In this document: one piece after another, positions 27,200 to 34,846 of the stretch | Position numbering within the stretch: the stretch's first letter is position 1 | Layout: each line of letters begins with the position of its first letter | DNA from: Flavobacterium psychroterrae | GTDB taxonomy: Bacteria; Bacteroidota; Bacteroidia; Flavobacteriales; Flavobacteriaceae | Reading direction: 5' to 3' | DNA: 64,000 nucleotides | Assembly: GCF_018380615.1 (NCBI RefSeq) | Contig: NZ_JAGYVZ010000015.1 | Location: 62,001-126,000 of the forward strand | Translations under genes and position numbers: made by a program | Notes under the pieces: model-generated | Database searches by the model: none | What the model was told of the DNA's origin: nothing | Seen by the model: the letters and a program-made list of their open reading frames with translations, nothing else

Positions 27200-27692
27200 A
27201 TCCCTGATTTTTAATTATTTCTTTTAATTTTTCTTTTGCTCTGTTTAATTTCACTCTTGCGTTTCCTTCAGATATTCCGAGATTTTCTCCTATTTCTTTA
27301 TGAGAAAAGCCTTCTAACTGATAGAAAATAATAGCCTTGTCAATTTTTTCCAGTTTTTGAACTGCTTTGTAAAAATGATCAATCTGACTTTCTTTAATAT
27401 GCGAATCGCCTTCATCGTCTTTAATGTTTTCAGAAGCGATTTCATATTTATCAACTTTCCGTTTTTCTTTTTTCAGGAAAACAATTGCCGTATTTACTGC
27501 AACGCGATACATCCAGGTCGAAAACTGACTTTCGTTTCTAAAAGAATCATACGATTTCCAAAGCTGACAAATAATCTCCTGAAACAAATCTTGCTGATCG
27601 TCATGATTATCCATGTACATTTTAGAAACCTTGTAGAGTATTCCTTTATGACTTTCGATTCTATTTAAAAAATATTGTTCTTTCTCTTTCAA
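27189..27692 (-). CDS. ECF (sigma-70 family) RNA polymerase sigma factor
   Basis: 167 aa. Region 2 has DLFQEIICQLWKSYDSF and FSTWMYRVAVNTAI. Region 4 is the helix-turn-helix LEGFSHKEIGENLGISEGNARVKLNRAKEKL region near the C-terminus. The start is TTG at 27692, 7 bp after the TraB-like gene's stop, and no in-frame ATG gives a complete region 2. It lies in a tight operon TraB-like gene, sigma, membrane protein. The target regulon is unknown. Extracytoplasmic stress is the usual signal for this class. Confidence 0.9.
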   Translation of the reverse strand: MKEKEQYFLNRIESHKGILYKVSKMYMDNHDDQQDLFQEIICQLWKSYDSFRNESQFSTWMYRVAVNTAIVFLKKEKRKVDKYEIASENIKDDEGDSHIKESQIDHFYKAVQKLEKIDKAIIFYQLEGFSHKEIGENLGISEGNARVKLNRAKEKLKEIIKNQGYGF

Positions 27693-27699
27693 AATAGTA

Positions 27700-28563
27700 C
27701 TAATTCATTACTGGTTTTACCTGATATCCTGCTTTTCTTAACAAATTAATTACTCCTTCTTCACCAGCTAAATGTGCTGATCCAACCGCCACAAACAGAC
27801 TTTCTTTTTGCATCATTGCAGGCAATAATTTCACCCAATTCTGATTTCTTTCTTCAAGCATGTATTTTTTAGCTTTCGCATTCATTAATTTCTCAGCAGT
27901 AATATCTTTATATAATTCTTGCAAATTTTCCTTTTTATAATTCGTTACAAGTGAATTTGTTTCCTCAACATCAGATTCTTGTAACATTGCTATCATTTCA
28001 CTATCAGAATAAGCATTTTCAAAACTTTTAAATTGAGATTTAACCGTTTCTAATCCGTCGACTTTTAAATTCCTTTTCTTTGCGTTTTCGATAAATTCCA
28101 ATTCATAAAATTTTAAATCTGTGCAACCTAAGGTTTTCATCGAAATTAAACTCATTACTGCCATTAAACTAAAAGCATCTACTTGCTGCACGGTCATTCC
28201 GGTTGTCTTTTTTAAAATTGCATCTAATTTAGACAATTGTTCCGGATTTAATTTTTTACTTAAAGGTTGTTCGCCCATTGCCATTTGCTGCATTGTCGTC
28301 ATTTCTTTTGGATCAGCCAAATTGACTTCTAATACTAATTCAGTCGAAGCATCGAGTGCTTTTTTTGTTTTATCAGATAAAAAATAATCCGGTCCGCAAA
28401 TCATATGAATAGTTCCGTACAAATAAGAAGGTTTTGATAATCCATTTCCTGATACTTCCCATAAAAGTGAATTCTCAAGTTTTGGAGATTTGGTTTGTGC
28501 CTGAATTGACAAGCTAAAAACAATTGCGATTGCTGTAGCTACTGATTTGAATACATTTTTCAT
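27700..28563 (-). CDS. TraB/GumN family protein
   Basis: 287 aa with a signal peptide (1-22, ending LSIQAQ). It carries the two family signatures: SYLYGTIHMIC near residue 46 and LFVAVGSAHLAGEEGV near 260. These hold the Gly-His pairs thought to bind metal in this EreA/TIKI-like fold. Members are exported or membrane-anchored putative metalloproteases or hydrolases, and most have no known substrate. It is first in an operon with the ECF sigma factor, which ties it to envelope signalling only by position. Confidence 0.85.
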   Translation of the reverse strand: MKNVFKSVATAIAIVFSLSIQAQTKSPKLENSLLWEVSGNGLSKPSYLYGTIHMICGPDYFLSDKTKKALDASTELVLEVNLADPKEMTTMQQMAMGEQPLSKKLNPEQLSKLDAILKKTTGMTVQQVDAFSLMAVMSLISMKTLGCTDLKFYELEFIENAKKRNLKVDGLETVKSQFKSFENAYSDSEMIAMLQESDVEETNSLVTNYKKENLQELYKDITAEKLMNAKAKKYMLEERNQNWVKLLPAMMQKESLFVAVGSAHLAGEEGVINLLRKAGYQVKPVMN

Positions 28564-28564
28564 T

Positions 28565-28635
28565 TTGTTGATTGATTAAGTTGATAATTGATTGATGATT
28601 GTATTTTAATGATTGATTGATTTGATGATTGAAAC
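28565..28635. repeat. GATT-rich simple sequence upstream of the TraB-like gene
   Basis: Irregular reiterations of TGATTGAT fill the short leader between 28563 and 28645. This is low complexity, possibly slippage-prone, and has no recognised signal. Confidence 0.55.
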
Positions 28636-28644
28636 CCACTGTTA

Positions 28645-28839
28645 CTATTTAATATTTTTCTTTCGTTTCCATGAAGCGATCGAAAGCATAAATAAACAAA
28701 TCATTACAACGAGTGTTTCTGTTCTTGGTTTATCAAATATAAAATGGTTTACTAAAGTGTACCCTAATCCGAGAGAAGTTAAAAATATAAATATAAAGTT
28801 TGAAGTTCTCTCGCTTTTTGAAGTTGATTCTGTTTTCAT
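28645..28839 (-). CDS. Small two-helix membrane protein
   Basis: 64 aa. A polar, Ser/Lys-rich N-terminus is followed by helix FIFIFLTSLGLGYTLV and helix TLVVMICLFMLSIAS, then a basic tail KRKKNIK. This is a typical small inner-membrane topology. The opposite-strand frame covering it has no family features and is taken as a shadow. There is no recognised family. It lies 81 bp upstream of the TraB-like gene in the same direction and may be part of that operon. Confidence 0.55.
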   Translation of the reverse strand: MKTESTSKSERTSNFIFIFLTSLGLGYTLVNHFIFDKPRTETLVVMICLFMLSIASWKRKKNIK

Positions 28840-28950
28840 AATTATTTTGGTTTATTTGATTACGGCTCGTAAGTAATCAAACAATCAAAACGTTACAAAA
28901 AAAATTAAAGTTTTTAAAACTTTTTTAAAAAAGCGAGGAAAAACAGGGTA

Positions 28951-29037
28951 TTCACAAAGATTCACAAAGAAAAAAAACAGAGATTTACAAAATTTTACTT
29001 TGCGAATCTCTGTGCCTACTTCGTGAATCTCTGTGAA
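28951..29037. repeat. Imperfect palindrome downstream of bioF
   Basis: The left arm TTCACAAAGATTCACAAAG plus ACAGAGATTTACAAAA pairs with the right arm, whose complement reads TTCACAGAGATTCACGAAG then CACAGAGATTCGCAAAG. Each arm is itself a direct duplication of an ACA[AG]AGATTCAC unit. Confidence 0.75.
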
Positions 29038-29046
29038 ATAAAAAAT

Positions 29047-30201
29047 TTAAAATACAAAATCTCTCAGAAGTTCTAAAACCTGATTGATTTCTTCTTCAGA
29101 ATTAAAACTATGAATACAAAAACGCAAACGCTCTTGTCCTTCAGGAACCGTTGGTGAAAGAATTGGTTTTACATCAAATCCTTTATCCTGTAATTGTTGT
29201 GCCAATTGCTTTACGTTTTCATTTCCCGGAACAATTGCTGATTGTATTGCTGATTTACTTCGAACAAACATTGGCTTTAAGCCAAGTAAATTTTTCTGCT
29301 GGTTAAACAACACAATGTTTTGACGCAATTTGCTGATTGTTTCTTTTTCGATTACTAATTGGTGATACGCTATTAAAATTGTAGCAACAGAATGTGGAGA
29401 TAATCCTGTTGTATAAATAAAACTTCGGGCAAAATTCACCAGATATTCTTTAAGTTCTGTACTTCCTAAAATTACTGAACCGTGGCAGCCTAAACCTTTT
29501 CCAAAAGTCATAATTCGGGCAAAGATTCTATTATGTAAATTAAGATATTGAATTAATCCTTCGCCTTTTTCGCCAAAAACACCTAAAGTATGTGCTTCGT
29601 CAACTACTAAATAACAGTTGTACTTTTCAGCTAGTTCAACTAATTCTTCTAAGTTTGGAGTATCGCCATCCATAGAAAAAACAGTTTCGGTAATAATGTA
29701 AATATTAGTTGGAATTTGGAATTTAAAAGAGTGGTATTTAATAATAAGCCTTTCCAGATCTTCAAAATCATTGTGATCGAATTTATACGATTTGGCATTT
29801 GACATCACAATTCCATCCCGAATAGAAGCGTGACATAATTCATCATATAAAATAACGTCATTTCGTTGCGGCAGAGCGCTAAAAAAGCCAAGATTGGCAT
29901 CGTAACCTGAATTAAAGATTAAAGCCGCTTCAGCTTCATGAAACTCTGCAATAAAGGCTTCTGTTATCTGATATACAGAATGATTGCCTGAAATCAAACG
30001 AGAACCCGTTGCACCGTTCTGGAAAATTTCGTTTTCCAATAAATACGCATGCGTTAATTTAAAAATAGATTCGGATTTTGAGAATCCAATATAATCATTA
30101 GAAGAAAAATCTACTAAATTATTAAACACAGGTAATTTCCTAAGCGAATTATTCTGCTTACGGTTTTCAAGCTTTTTAATCAGGTTTTCAGGTAATTTCA
30201 T
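29047..30201 (-). CDS. bioF: 8-amino-7-oxononanoate synthase (or related alpha-oxoamine synthase)
   Basis: 384 aa. BioF condenses pimeloyl-thioester with L-alanine to KAPA using PLP. Motifs seen: LVDFSSNDYIGFS at the N-terminus, GATGSRLISGNHSVY, LVVDEAHTLGVFGEKGEG (PLP-contacting Asp and His), and the Schiff-base lysine in MTFGKGLGCHGSV. The length and the GLGCHG context fit BioF better than glycine C-acetyltransferase, and bioD and bioA nearby agree. A terminator lies upstream at 30235-30260, so bioF has its own promoter. A TAACTTTG box at 30207-30214 is so close to the ATG that the message may be leaderless. Serine palmitoyltransferase-like function is a less likely alternative. Confidence 0.88.
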   Translation of the reverse strand: MKLPENLIKKLENRKQNNSLRKLPVFNNLVDFSSNDYIGFSKSESIFKLTHAYLLENEIFQNGATGSRLISGNHSVYQITEAFIAEFHEAEAALIFNSGYDANLGFFSALPQRNDVILYDELCHASIRDGIVMSNAKSYKFDHNDFEDLERLIIKYHSFKFQIPTNIYIITETVFSMDGDTPNLEELVELAEKYNCYLVVDEAHTLGVFGEKGEGLIQYLNLHNRIFARIMTFGKGLGCHGSVILGSTELKEYLVNFARSFIYTTGLSPHSVATILIAYHQLVIEKETISKLRQNIVLFNQQKNLLGLKPMFVRSKSAIQSAIVPGNENVKQLAQQLQDKGFDVKPILSPTVPEGQERLRFCIHSFNSEEEINQVLELLRDFVF

Positions 30202-30206
30202 AAAAG

Positions 30207-30214
30207 CAAAGTTA
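30207..30214 (-). promoter_or_regulatory. Putative -7 element of bioF
   Basis: CAAAGTTA on the plus strand is TAACTTTG on the minus strand, matching TAnnTTTG. Its 3' end is only 5 nt before the bioF ATG, which implies a leaderless or very short-leader transcript if it is used. Confidence 0.4.
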
Positions 30215-30234
30215 TGAAATTGAACTTGAAATAA

Positions 30235-30260
30235 ACAGCGGGTTTGATGTCGCCCGCTGT
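30235..30260 (-). terminator. Terminator of the NAD(P)-binding protein gene
   Basis: The GC-rich perfect 8-bp stem ACAGCGGG/CCCGCTGT with a 10-nt loop lies 13 bp after the stop at 30273 and before bioF. TTTATTTC follows on the minus strand. Confidence 0.8.
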
Positions 30261-30272
30261 CTTTATTTAATT

Positions 30273-30911
30273 TTAAATTGTACTTATAAAAGGCGATTGT
30301 CTTTTGTAATTAGAATCAATCATTTCTCTGACCATAAATTTTGTAATATCATGAGCGGTGATTTTATCTCCCAAACAATCTTCAGTATTAATAGAAATCT
30401 CAGTATCAATATCTGTAAATTCAATAAAAGGAACCCGAACTTGTGTCCAATTCACATCACTTTCAACCAATAAATCATAAGCCTTTTGTCGGTCTTGCTG
30501 AATTACAGGGAAATTCGCTTTCATCCAGTCTGTAGCCATTTTTGTTTTGGAACTTTTTTTATCAAATGGTGTATCAATGTTCAATCCTGCCAATAAAACA
30601 AAACGTTCAATCTGGCGATCCTTCATAACTTTCAGGATATTTTCAGTTGCACCACTCGCAACAAGAGGTTCGTCTTTACATTGTCCGATTGTACTTAAAA
30701 CTGCCTCACAATCTTTAAGCAATAATTGTATCGATGCTAAATCAAGAGCATCGCCCTTGACAATTTCTATATGTGCGTGTTGAATTGAGAAGTTCTCTGG
30801 ATTTCTCAGCAAAAGTTTTATGCTGAATCCTTCTTTTAACAACTGGTTTACGAGATAATTTCCAGTTCTGCCGCCACCGCCTAAAACGGCAACCTTTTTT
30901 ATATTTTTCAT
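30273..30911 (-). CDS. NAD(P)H-binding SDR-like protein (NmrA/NAD(P)-binding family)
   Basis: 212 aa. The N-terminal Rossmann motif VAVLGGGGRTGNYLV, a basic residue after beta-2 (LLLRNP, suggesting NADP), VKGDALD and the helix region STIGQCKD match short NAD(P)H-binding proteins of the atypical SDR type. The catalytic Tyr-x-x-x-Lys of classical SDRs is not obvious, so it may be a reductase, an isomerase or a redox sensor. It is a single gene bounded by its own terminator, upstream of bioF. The substrate is unknown. Confidence 0.8.
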   Translation of the reverse strand: MKNIKKVAVLGGGGRTGNYLVNQLLKEGFSIKLLLRNPENFSIQHAHIEIVKGDALDLASIQLLLKDCEAVLSTIGQCKDEPLVASGATENILKVMKDRQIERFVLLAGLNIDTPFDKKSSKTKMATDWMKANFPVIQQDRQKAYDLLVESDVNWTQVRVPFIEFTDIDTEISINTEDCLGDKITAHDITKFMVREMIDSNYKRQSPFISTI

Positions 30912-31046
30912 ATATTCTTTATAAAATTTGACATAGATAATTACGCTTTATCTGGTCGATAAAACGAAATAATAAAAGCTTACTGAGCTTTTATTGTACA
31001 ATCAATATTTTATAAAGAGATTCTAATAGTTCAAAGATAAAACAAA

Positions 31047-31074
31047 AAAAGCCAAACATTACTGTCTGGCTTTT
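31047..31074 (-). terminator. Terminator of atpD-atpC
   Basis: Stem AAAAGCCAAACA / TGTCTGGCTTTT with one mismatch and loop TTAC, 20 bp beyond the atpC stop. A T-run follows on the minus strand. Confidence 0.82.
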
Positions 31075-31094
31075 ATAATAATTTTGAAATTGTA

Positions 31095-31376
31095 TTAGTC
31101 AACTAATACAATTACTTTATTGTCTTTCATCTCGATAGTTCCTGACTGAATCTCTAATGTATAAGTCTGGTCATTTACTCTCGTGAATTTACTCGCTATG
31201 TCTTTAGAAAAATTAAAATTTGAAGCTGCAATTTTTACAGTTCCTTTTTCCAGAATAGAAACAATAGGAGCGTGATTATTCAATATTTGAAAGCTTCCAT
31301 CAACTCCAGGCAAGGTAACAGATGTTACTTCTCCTGAAAATAATTTTGCTTCTGGTGATACTATTTCTAAAATCAT
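31095..31376 (-). CDS. atpC: ATP synthase F1 epsilon subunit
   Basis: 93 aa. It corresponds to the N-terminal beta-sandwich domain of epsilon only: ILEIVSPEAKLFSGEV, TLPGVDGSFQILNNHAP and SGTIEMKDNKVIVL. The C-terminal helical hairpin found in ~135-aa epsilon subunits is absent, as is usual in Bacteroidota. It forms part of the F1 central stalk. It follows atpD after an 81-bp palindromic spacer and ends at a terminator. Confidence 0.93.
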   Translation of the reverse strand: MILEIVSPEAKLFSGEVTSVTLPGVDGSFQILNNHAPIVSILEKGTVKIAASNFNFSKDIASKFTRVNDQTYTLEIQSGTIEMKDNKVIVLVD

Positions 31377-31382
31377 CTTTTT

Positions 31383-31456
31383 TAAGTTATGAGTTATAAG
31401 TTATGAGTTATAAGTGAGTAGAAACTCATAATTTATAACTCATAATTCATAATTAT
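31383..31456. repeat. Palindromic spacer between atpD and atpC
   Basis: The left arm contains TTATGAGTTATAAGTTATGA. The right arm is its near-perfect complement (CATAATTTATAACTCATAAT), with a ~13-nt loop. Each arm is a tandem of a TTATGAGTTA-like unit. It lies inside the atpD-atpC transcript and has no T-tract. Confidence 0.85.
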
Positions 31457-31457
31457 A

Positions 31458-32969
31458 TTAAGCTTCAGCTAACATTTTTTCTCCAGCTTCGATAGCATCC
31501 TGAATAGAACCTTTCAAGTTGAAAGCTGATTCCGGAAGATGATCTAATTCACCATCGATAATCATGTTGAATCCTTTGATAGTATCTTTAATATCAACCA
31601 AAACTCCAGGAATACCTGTAAATTGCTCCGCTACGTGGAAAGGTTGAGATAAGAAACGTTGAACACGACGTGCTCTGGATACTGATAATTTATCTTCTTC
31701 AGATAATTCTTCCATACCCAAGATCGCAATAATATCTTGCAATTGTTTGTATTTTTGAAGAATTTCTTTTACTCTTTGTGCACAGTCATAATGCTCAGCT
31801 CCTAAGATTTGAGGAGTTAAAATTCTAGAAGTAGAATCTAACGGGTCAACCGCTGGATAAATACCTAATTCAGCAATTTTACGAGACAATACTGTTGTAG
31901 CATCTAAGTGAGCAAATGTTGTTGCCGGCGCCGGGTCAGTTAAATCATCCGCAGGAACGTAAACCGCTTGTACAGATGTAATAGATCCTTTGTTTGTAGA
32001 TGTAATACGCTCTTGCATAGCTCCCATCTCTGTTGCTAGAGTTGGTTGGTATCCTACTGCAGAAGGCATACGTCCTAAAAGTGCTGATACCTCAGAACCT
32101 GCTTGTGTAAAACGGAAGATGTTATCAACGAAAAACAATACGTCTTTACCCTGATCAGTTCCAGCTCCATCACGGAAATACTCAGCGATAGACAATCCTG
32201 AAAGTGCTACACGTGCACGAGCTCCAGGAGGCTCATTCATTTGTCCGAAAACGAAAGTAGCTTTAGACTCTCTCATTCCTGGCATATCTACTTTAGATAA
32301 ATCCCATCCTCCATTTTCCATAGAGTGCATGAAATCATCACCATATTTTATAATTCCTGACTCTAACATCTCACGAAGCAAGTCATTTCCTTCACGTGTT
32401 CTTTCACCTACTCCTGCGAATACTGAAAGTCCACCGTGACCTTTTGCAATATTGTTGATCAACTCCTGAATCAATACTGTTTTACCAACACCTGCACCAC
32501 CAAACAATCCAATTTTACCACCTTTTGCATAAGGCTCAATTAAATCGATTACTTTAATACCTGTGAATAAAACTTCTGATGAAGTTGACAAATCTTCGAA
32601 TCTAGGAGCTTGTCTGTGAATAGACAAACCGTTTTCTCCTGTTTTTGGCAAGTTTCCTAAACCATCAATTGCATCTCCAATTACATTGAATAATCTTCCA
32701 TATACATCTGGACCGATTGGCATTTGGATTGGATTACCCGTTCCAACTACTTCATATCCTCTTGACAAACCGTCTGTAGAGTCCATAGAAATGGTACGAA
32801 CAGTGTTTTCTCCAATGTGAGATTGCACTTCTAGAACTAATAATGTTCCGTCTTTTTTAGTGATTTCTAGTGAATCATAAATTTTTGGAAGTTCAACATC
32901 CTTACCGTTGAAAACTACGTCAACTACTGGTCCAATGATTTGAGCAACTTTTCCTATTACTTTTGACAT
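31458..32969 (-). CDS. atpD: ATP synthase F1 beta subunit
   Basis: 503 aa. This is the catalytic subunit of F1-ATPase. It shows the P-loop GGAGVGKTVLIQ (near residue 154), the catalytic Glu in GVGERTREGND, Walker B VLFFVDNIFRFTQAGSEVSALLGRMPS region, and the DELSEED-like LSEEDKLSV segment near the C-terminus. The length is typical for Bacteroidota beta subunits. atpD-atpC are here without the other atp genes, which is the normal split arrangement in this phylum. A well-formed promoter lies upstream (33031-33060). Confidence 0.98.
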   Translation of the reverse strand: MSKVIGKVAQIIGPVVDVVFNGKDVELPKIYDSLEITKKDGTLLVLEVQSHIGENTVRTISMDSTDGLSRGYEVVGTGNPIQMPIGPDVYGRLFNVIGDAIDGLGNLPKTGENGLSIHRQAPRFEDLSTSSEVLFTGIKVIDLIEPYAKGGKIGLFGGAGVGKTVLIQELINNIAKGHGGLSVFAGVGERTREGNDLLREMLESGIIKYGDDFMHSMENGGWDLSKVDMPGMRESKATFVFGQMNEPPGARARVALSGLSIAEYFRDGAGTDQGKDVLFFVDNIFRFTQAGSEVSALLGRMPSAVGYQPTLATEMGAMQERITSTNKGSITSVQAVYVPADDLTDPAPATTFAHLDATTVLSRKIAELGIYPAVDPLDSTSRILTPQILGAEHYDCAQRVKEILQKYKQLQDIIAILGMEELSEEDKLSVSRARRVQRFLSQPFHVAEQFTGIPGVLVDIKDTIKGFNMIIDGELDHLPESAFNLKGSIQDAIEAGEKMLAEA

Positions 32970-33030
32970 TACTTATGTATTTATTAAATAGCTATTTAGG
33001 TTTATCGAAAATACCTCTTTTTTCAGAGCG

Positions 33031-33060
33031 CAAAGATAATTTTTTAAAATATAAAATCAA
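33031..33060 (-). promoter_or_regulatory. Promoter of atpD-atpC
   Basis: On the minus strand TTG (33060-33058) and TATCTTTG (33038-33031) are separated by 19 nt. This matches the Bacteroidota -33/-7 layout well. The predicted leader is about 55 nt. Confidence 0.65.
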
Positions 33061-33150
33061 TATTTTTTTTATAAAAAATACTACGAATATGTTAGATTCA
33101 TAAAAGTAAGGCTTCAAATAACTAAAACAGTAATTTTTATGAAAATAAAA

Positions 33151-33183
33151 AAAGCCACTACATTTTTCGAAACGAGTGGCTTT
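33151..33183 (-). terminator. Terminator of the SGNH hydrolase gene
   Basis: Stem AAAGCCACT/AGTGGCTTT with a 15-nt loop, 19 bp after the stop at 33202. A-rich plus-strand sequence gives Ts on the minus strand. Confidence 0.8.
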
Positions 33184-33201
33184 CTTACTAAAAAAATTGG
33201 C

Positions 33202-34764
33202 TTATTGTATCGTTAACGGATATTGAATTGGATATAAAGCCAAGTCAACATGACGTAAGGTCGAACCATATTTTGCATTAATTGCATCTATAAAAATATT
33301 GGCAATCAATCCGTATCCTCTAGCACTTGGATGCACTCCGTCAAGCGAAAATGCTCCTCCAACCGCATAAGAGGATGTCATTGTGAAATTACCAAAACGA
33401 AATCCCCCGTTTGAAAGCTGTGCCAACACACTTCTGGTATCTACAAAAGCTAATCCTTTTGCTTCGGCAGCAGCAGCAATTATTACATTGTAAGCATCTG
33501 TTGCTGTTTTAATTTCTGCAATTTCAGTTGGAATCAACACGTGTTTATCCTGCAATGGAAATGATATCCCAAATGCATTTAACGGAAACGCCGGAGCAAT
33601 TCCTAAACCAGAGTTAGCAGCCGTTGGCGCTGTACCAATAGCATCTTTTGTAGTTAACAATATTAAATCTGTAGTTTTAGCCTGTCTTGCCTGACCAAAT
33701 ATCGCACCGTAAGCACCTGCAGTCTGCGCGCCTAACGTTGGTGCAAATATCGCTGCTAACTGAGCGCCAAGATTAGGCAATGTTTCATCTTTTATCAATA
33801 ATGGACTTGTAGAAGTTTCGGACAATAAATTAATTCTGTCTCCGGCACCAAGAGCTGTCAAAGCTTGTTTAAGCGGACCATATAATTGCGCATTAAGCAA
33901 TTTAATCGTTGCCAAACCAACTGCGTCATTATTTTTCCCAATTGATTTTGCAGTAAGTGGATTATAAGGAACTGTCGTAAAATGAGGCAAAGTTGTAATA
34001 TAAGGTAAATTTGCAACAACTCCTTTTGCGCCATTTGCTGTTAAAGTTGTAACCAGTGTATTGTAAGCAAAATTAAAAGTGGCCGTTGGTGTAATATCAT
34101 CTCCCAAAACCGGATCTTGGGAAGTTGGCACACCGCCATTTGTAGCATAACCCAAAACATCATTACCTCCAATAAACAAAGAAAAGAATGTAGGCGTTTG
34201 TGCTACTGCATCAGCTAAAACACTTGTAGTTGCTGATGAAGCAAAACGTGCAAAATACGGATTTGCTGTTGCAGGAGTTGCAAAAACTCCAGCAAGATTT
34301 CCGTAACCAGGCGCTATTAAGTGAAAACTTTTTGCTCCCGGAACTCCTAAATTACTAAAAGTCCCCGTTAAATGAGTCGTAATTGGTGTAGCCGAAACTC
34401 CCGGAACGTTTGCAGGCGAACTTGTAGCTCCAATAAAAGTAAGCCTTGTTGGGAATTTAGGAACCTGTAAGCCACCGGAAGAAAAACCTCCAATATTATC
34501 CAGCATTAAAGGAGTAGTAAAAGCTCCGCCGCCCGCTGCCGCAAATTGCTGAGACAATATATTAGCATATGAATTACTCTGACCTTTTGCAAACAAGGCT
34601 CCGTCACTATAACCTGCAGCAAAAGAATCTCCAAGTGCTATATATTTTGTAAAAACCGCTGATCCGGCAACAACAGGCACTTCTGCTGGAGTATCACTAT
34701 CATCATTATTACATGCTACAAAGGTTAAGGAAACCAATAATAGCCATTTCATATTTTTTATCAT
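33202..34764 (-). CDS. SGNH/GDSL hydrolase lipoprotein
   Basis: 520 aa. A lipoprotein signal (LTFVACNN, Cys18) points to the outer membrane or periplasm. SGNH blocks seen: I, IALGDSFAAGYSDG with Ser47; III, LFIGGNDVLGY with Asn near 200; V, LDGVHPSARGY with Asp and His near 474. It is longer than simple esterases (~200-300 aa) because of large Gly/Ala-rich insertions. It lies 82 bp downstream of a TonB-dependent receptor gene in the same direction, so it may release an acyl or acetyl substrate that the receptor imports; this is inference. ATG at 34752 (MKWLLLV) is an alternative start. Confidence 0.87.
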   Translation of the reverse strand: MIKNMKWLLLVSLTFVACNNDDSDTPAEVPVVAGSAVFTKYIALGDSFAAGYSDGALFAKGQSNSYANILSQQFAAAGGGAFTTPLMLDNIGGFSSGGLQVPKFPTRLTFIGATSSPANVPGVSATPITTHLTGTFSNLGVPGAKSFHLIAPGYGNLAGVFATPATANPYFARFASSATTSVLADAVAQTPTFFSLFIGGNDVLGYATNGGVPTSQDPVLGDDITPTATFNFAYNTLVTTLTANGAKGVVANLPYITTLPHFTTVPYNPLTAKSIGKNNDAVGLATIKLLNAQLYGPLKQALTALGAGDRINLLSETSTSPLLIKDETLPNLGAQLAAIFAPTLGAQTAGAYGAIFGQARQAKTTDLILLTTKDAIGTAPTAANSGLGIAPAFPLNAFGISFPLQDKHVLIPTEIAEIKTATDAYNVIIAAAAEAKGLAFVDTRSVLAQLSNGGFRFGNFTMTSSYAVGGAFSLDGVHPSARGYGLIANIFIDAINAKYGSTLRHVDLALYPIQYPLTIQ

Positions 34765-34846
34765 GTTATTAAGTTTAAAATTATTAACTCTTTCTCATTT
34801 GAAATAATCAAAAGAAAGAAACCTGCTTCATCACTACTTTTAATAA

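Noticed and set aside
28613..28876. 87-codon plus-strand frame over the two-helix gene
   Set aside because: The minus-strand frame has a coherent signal of two helices and a basic tail in line with the operon; the plus frame has no recognisable feature.
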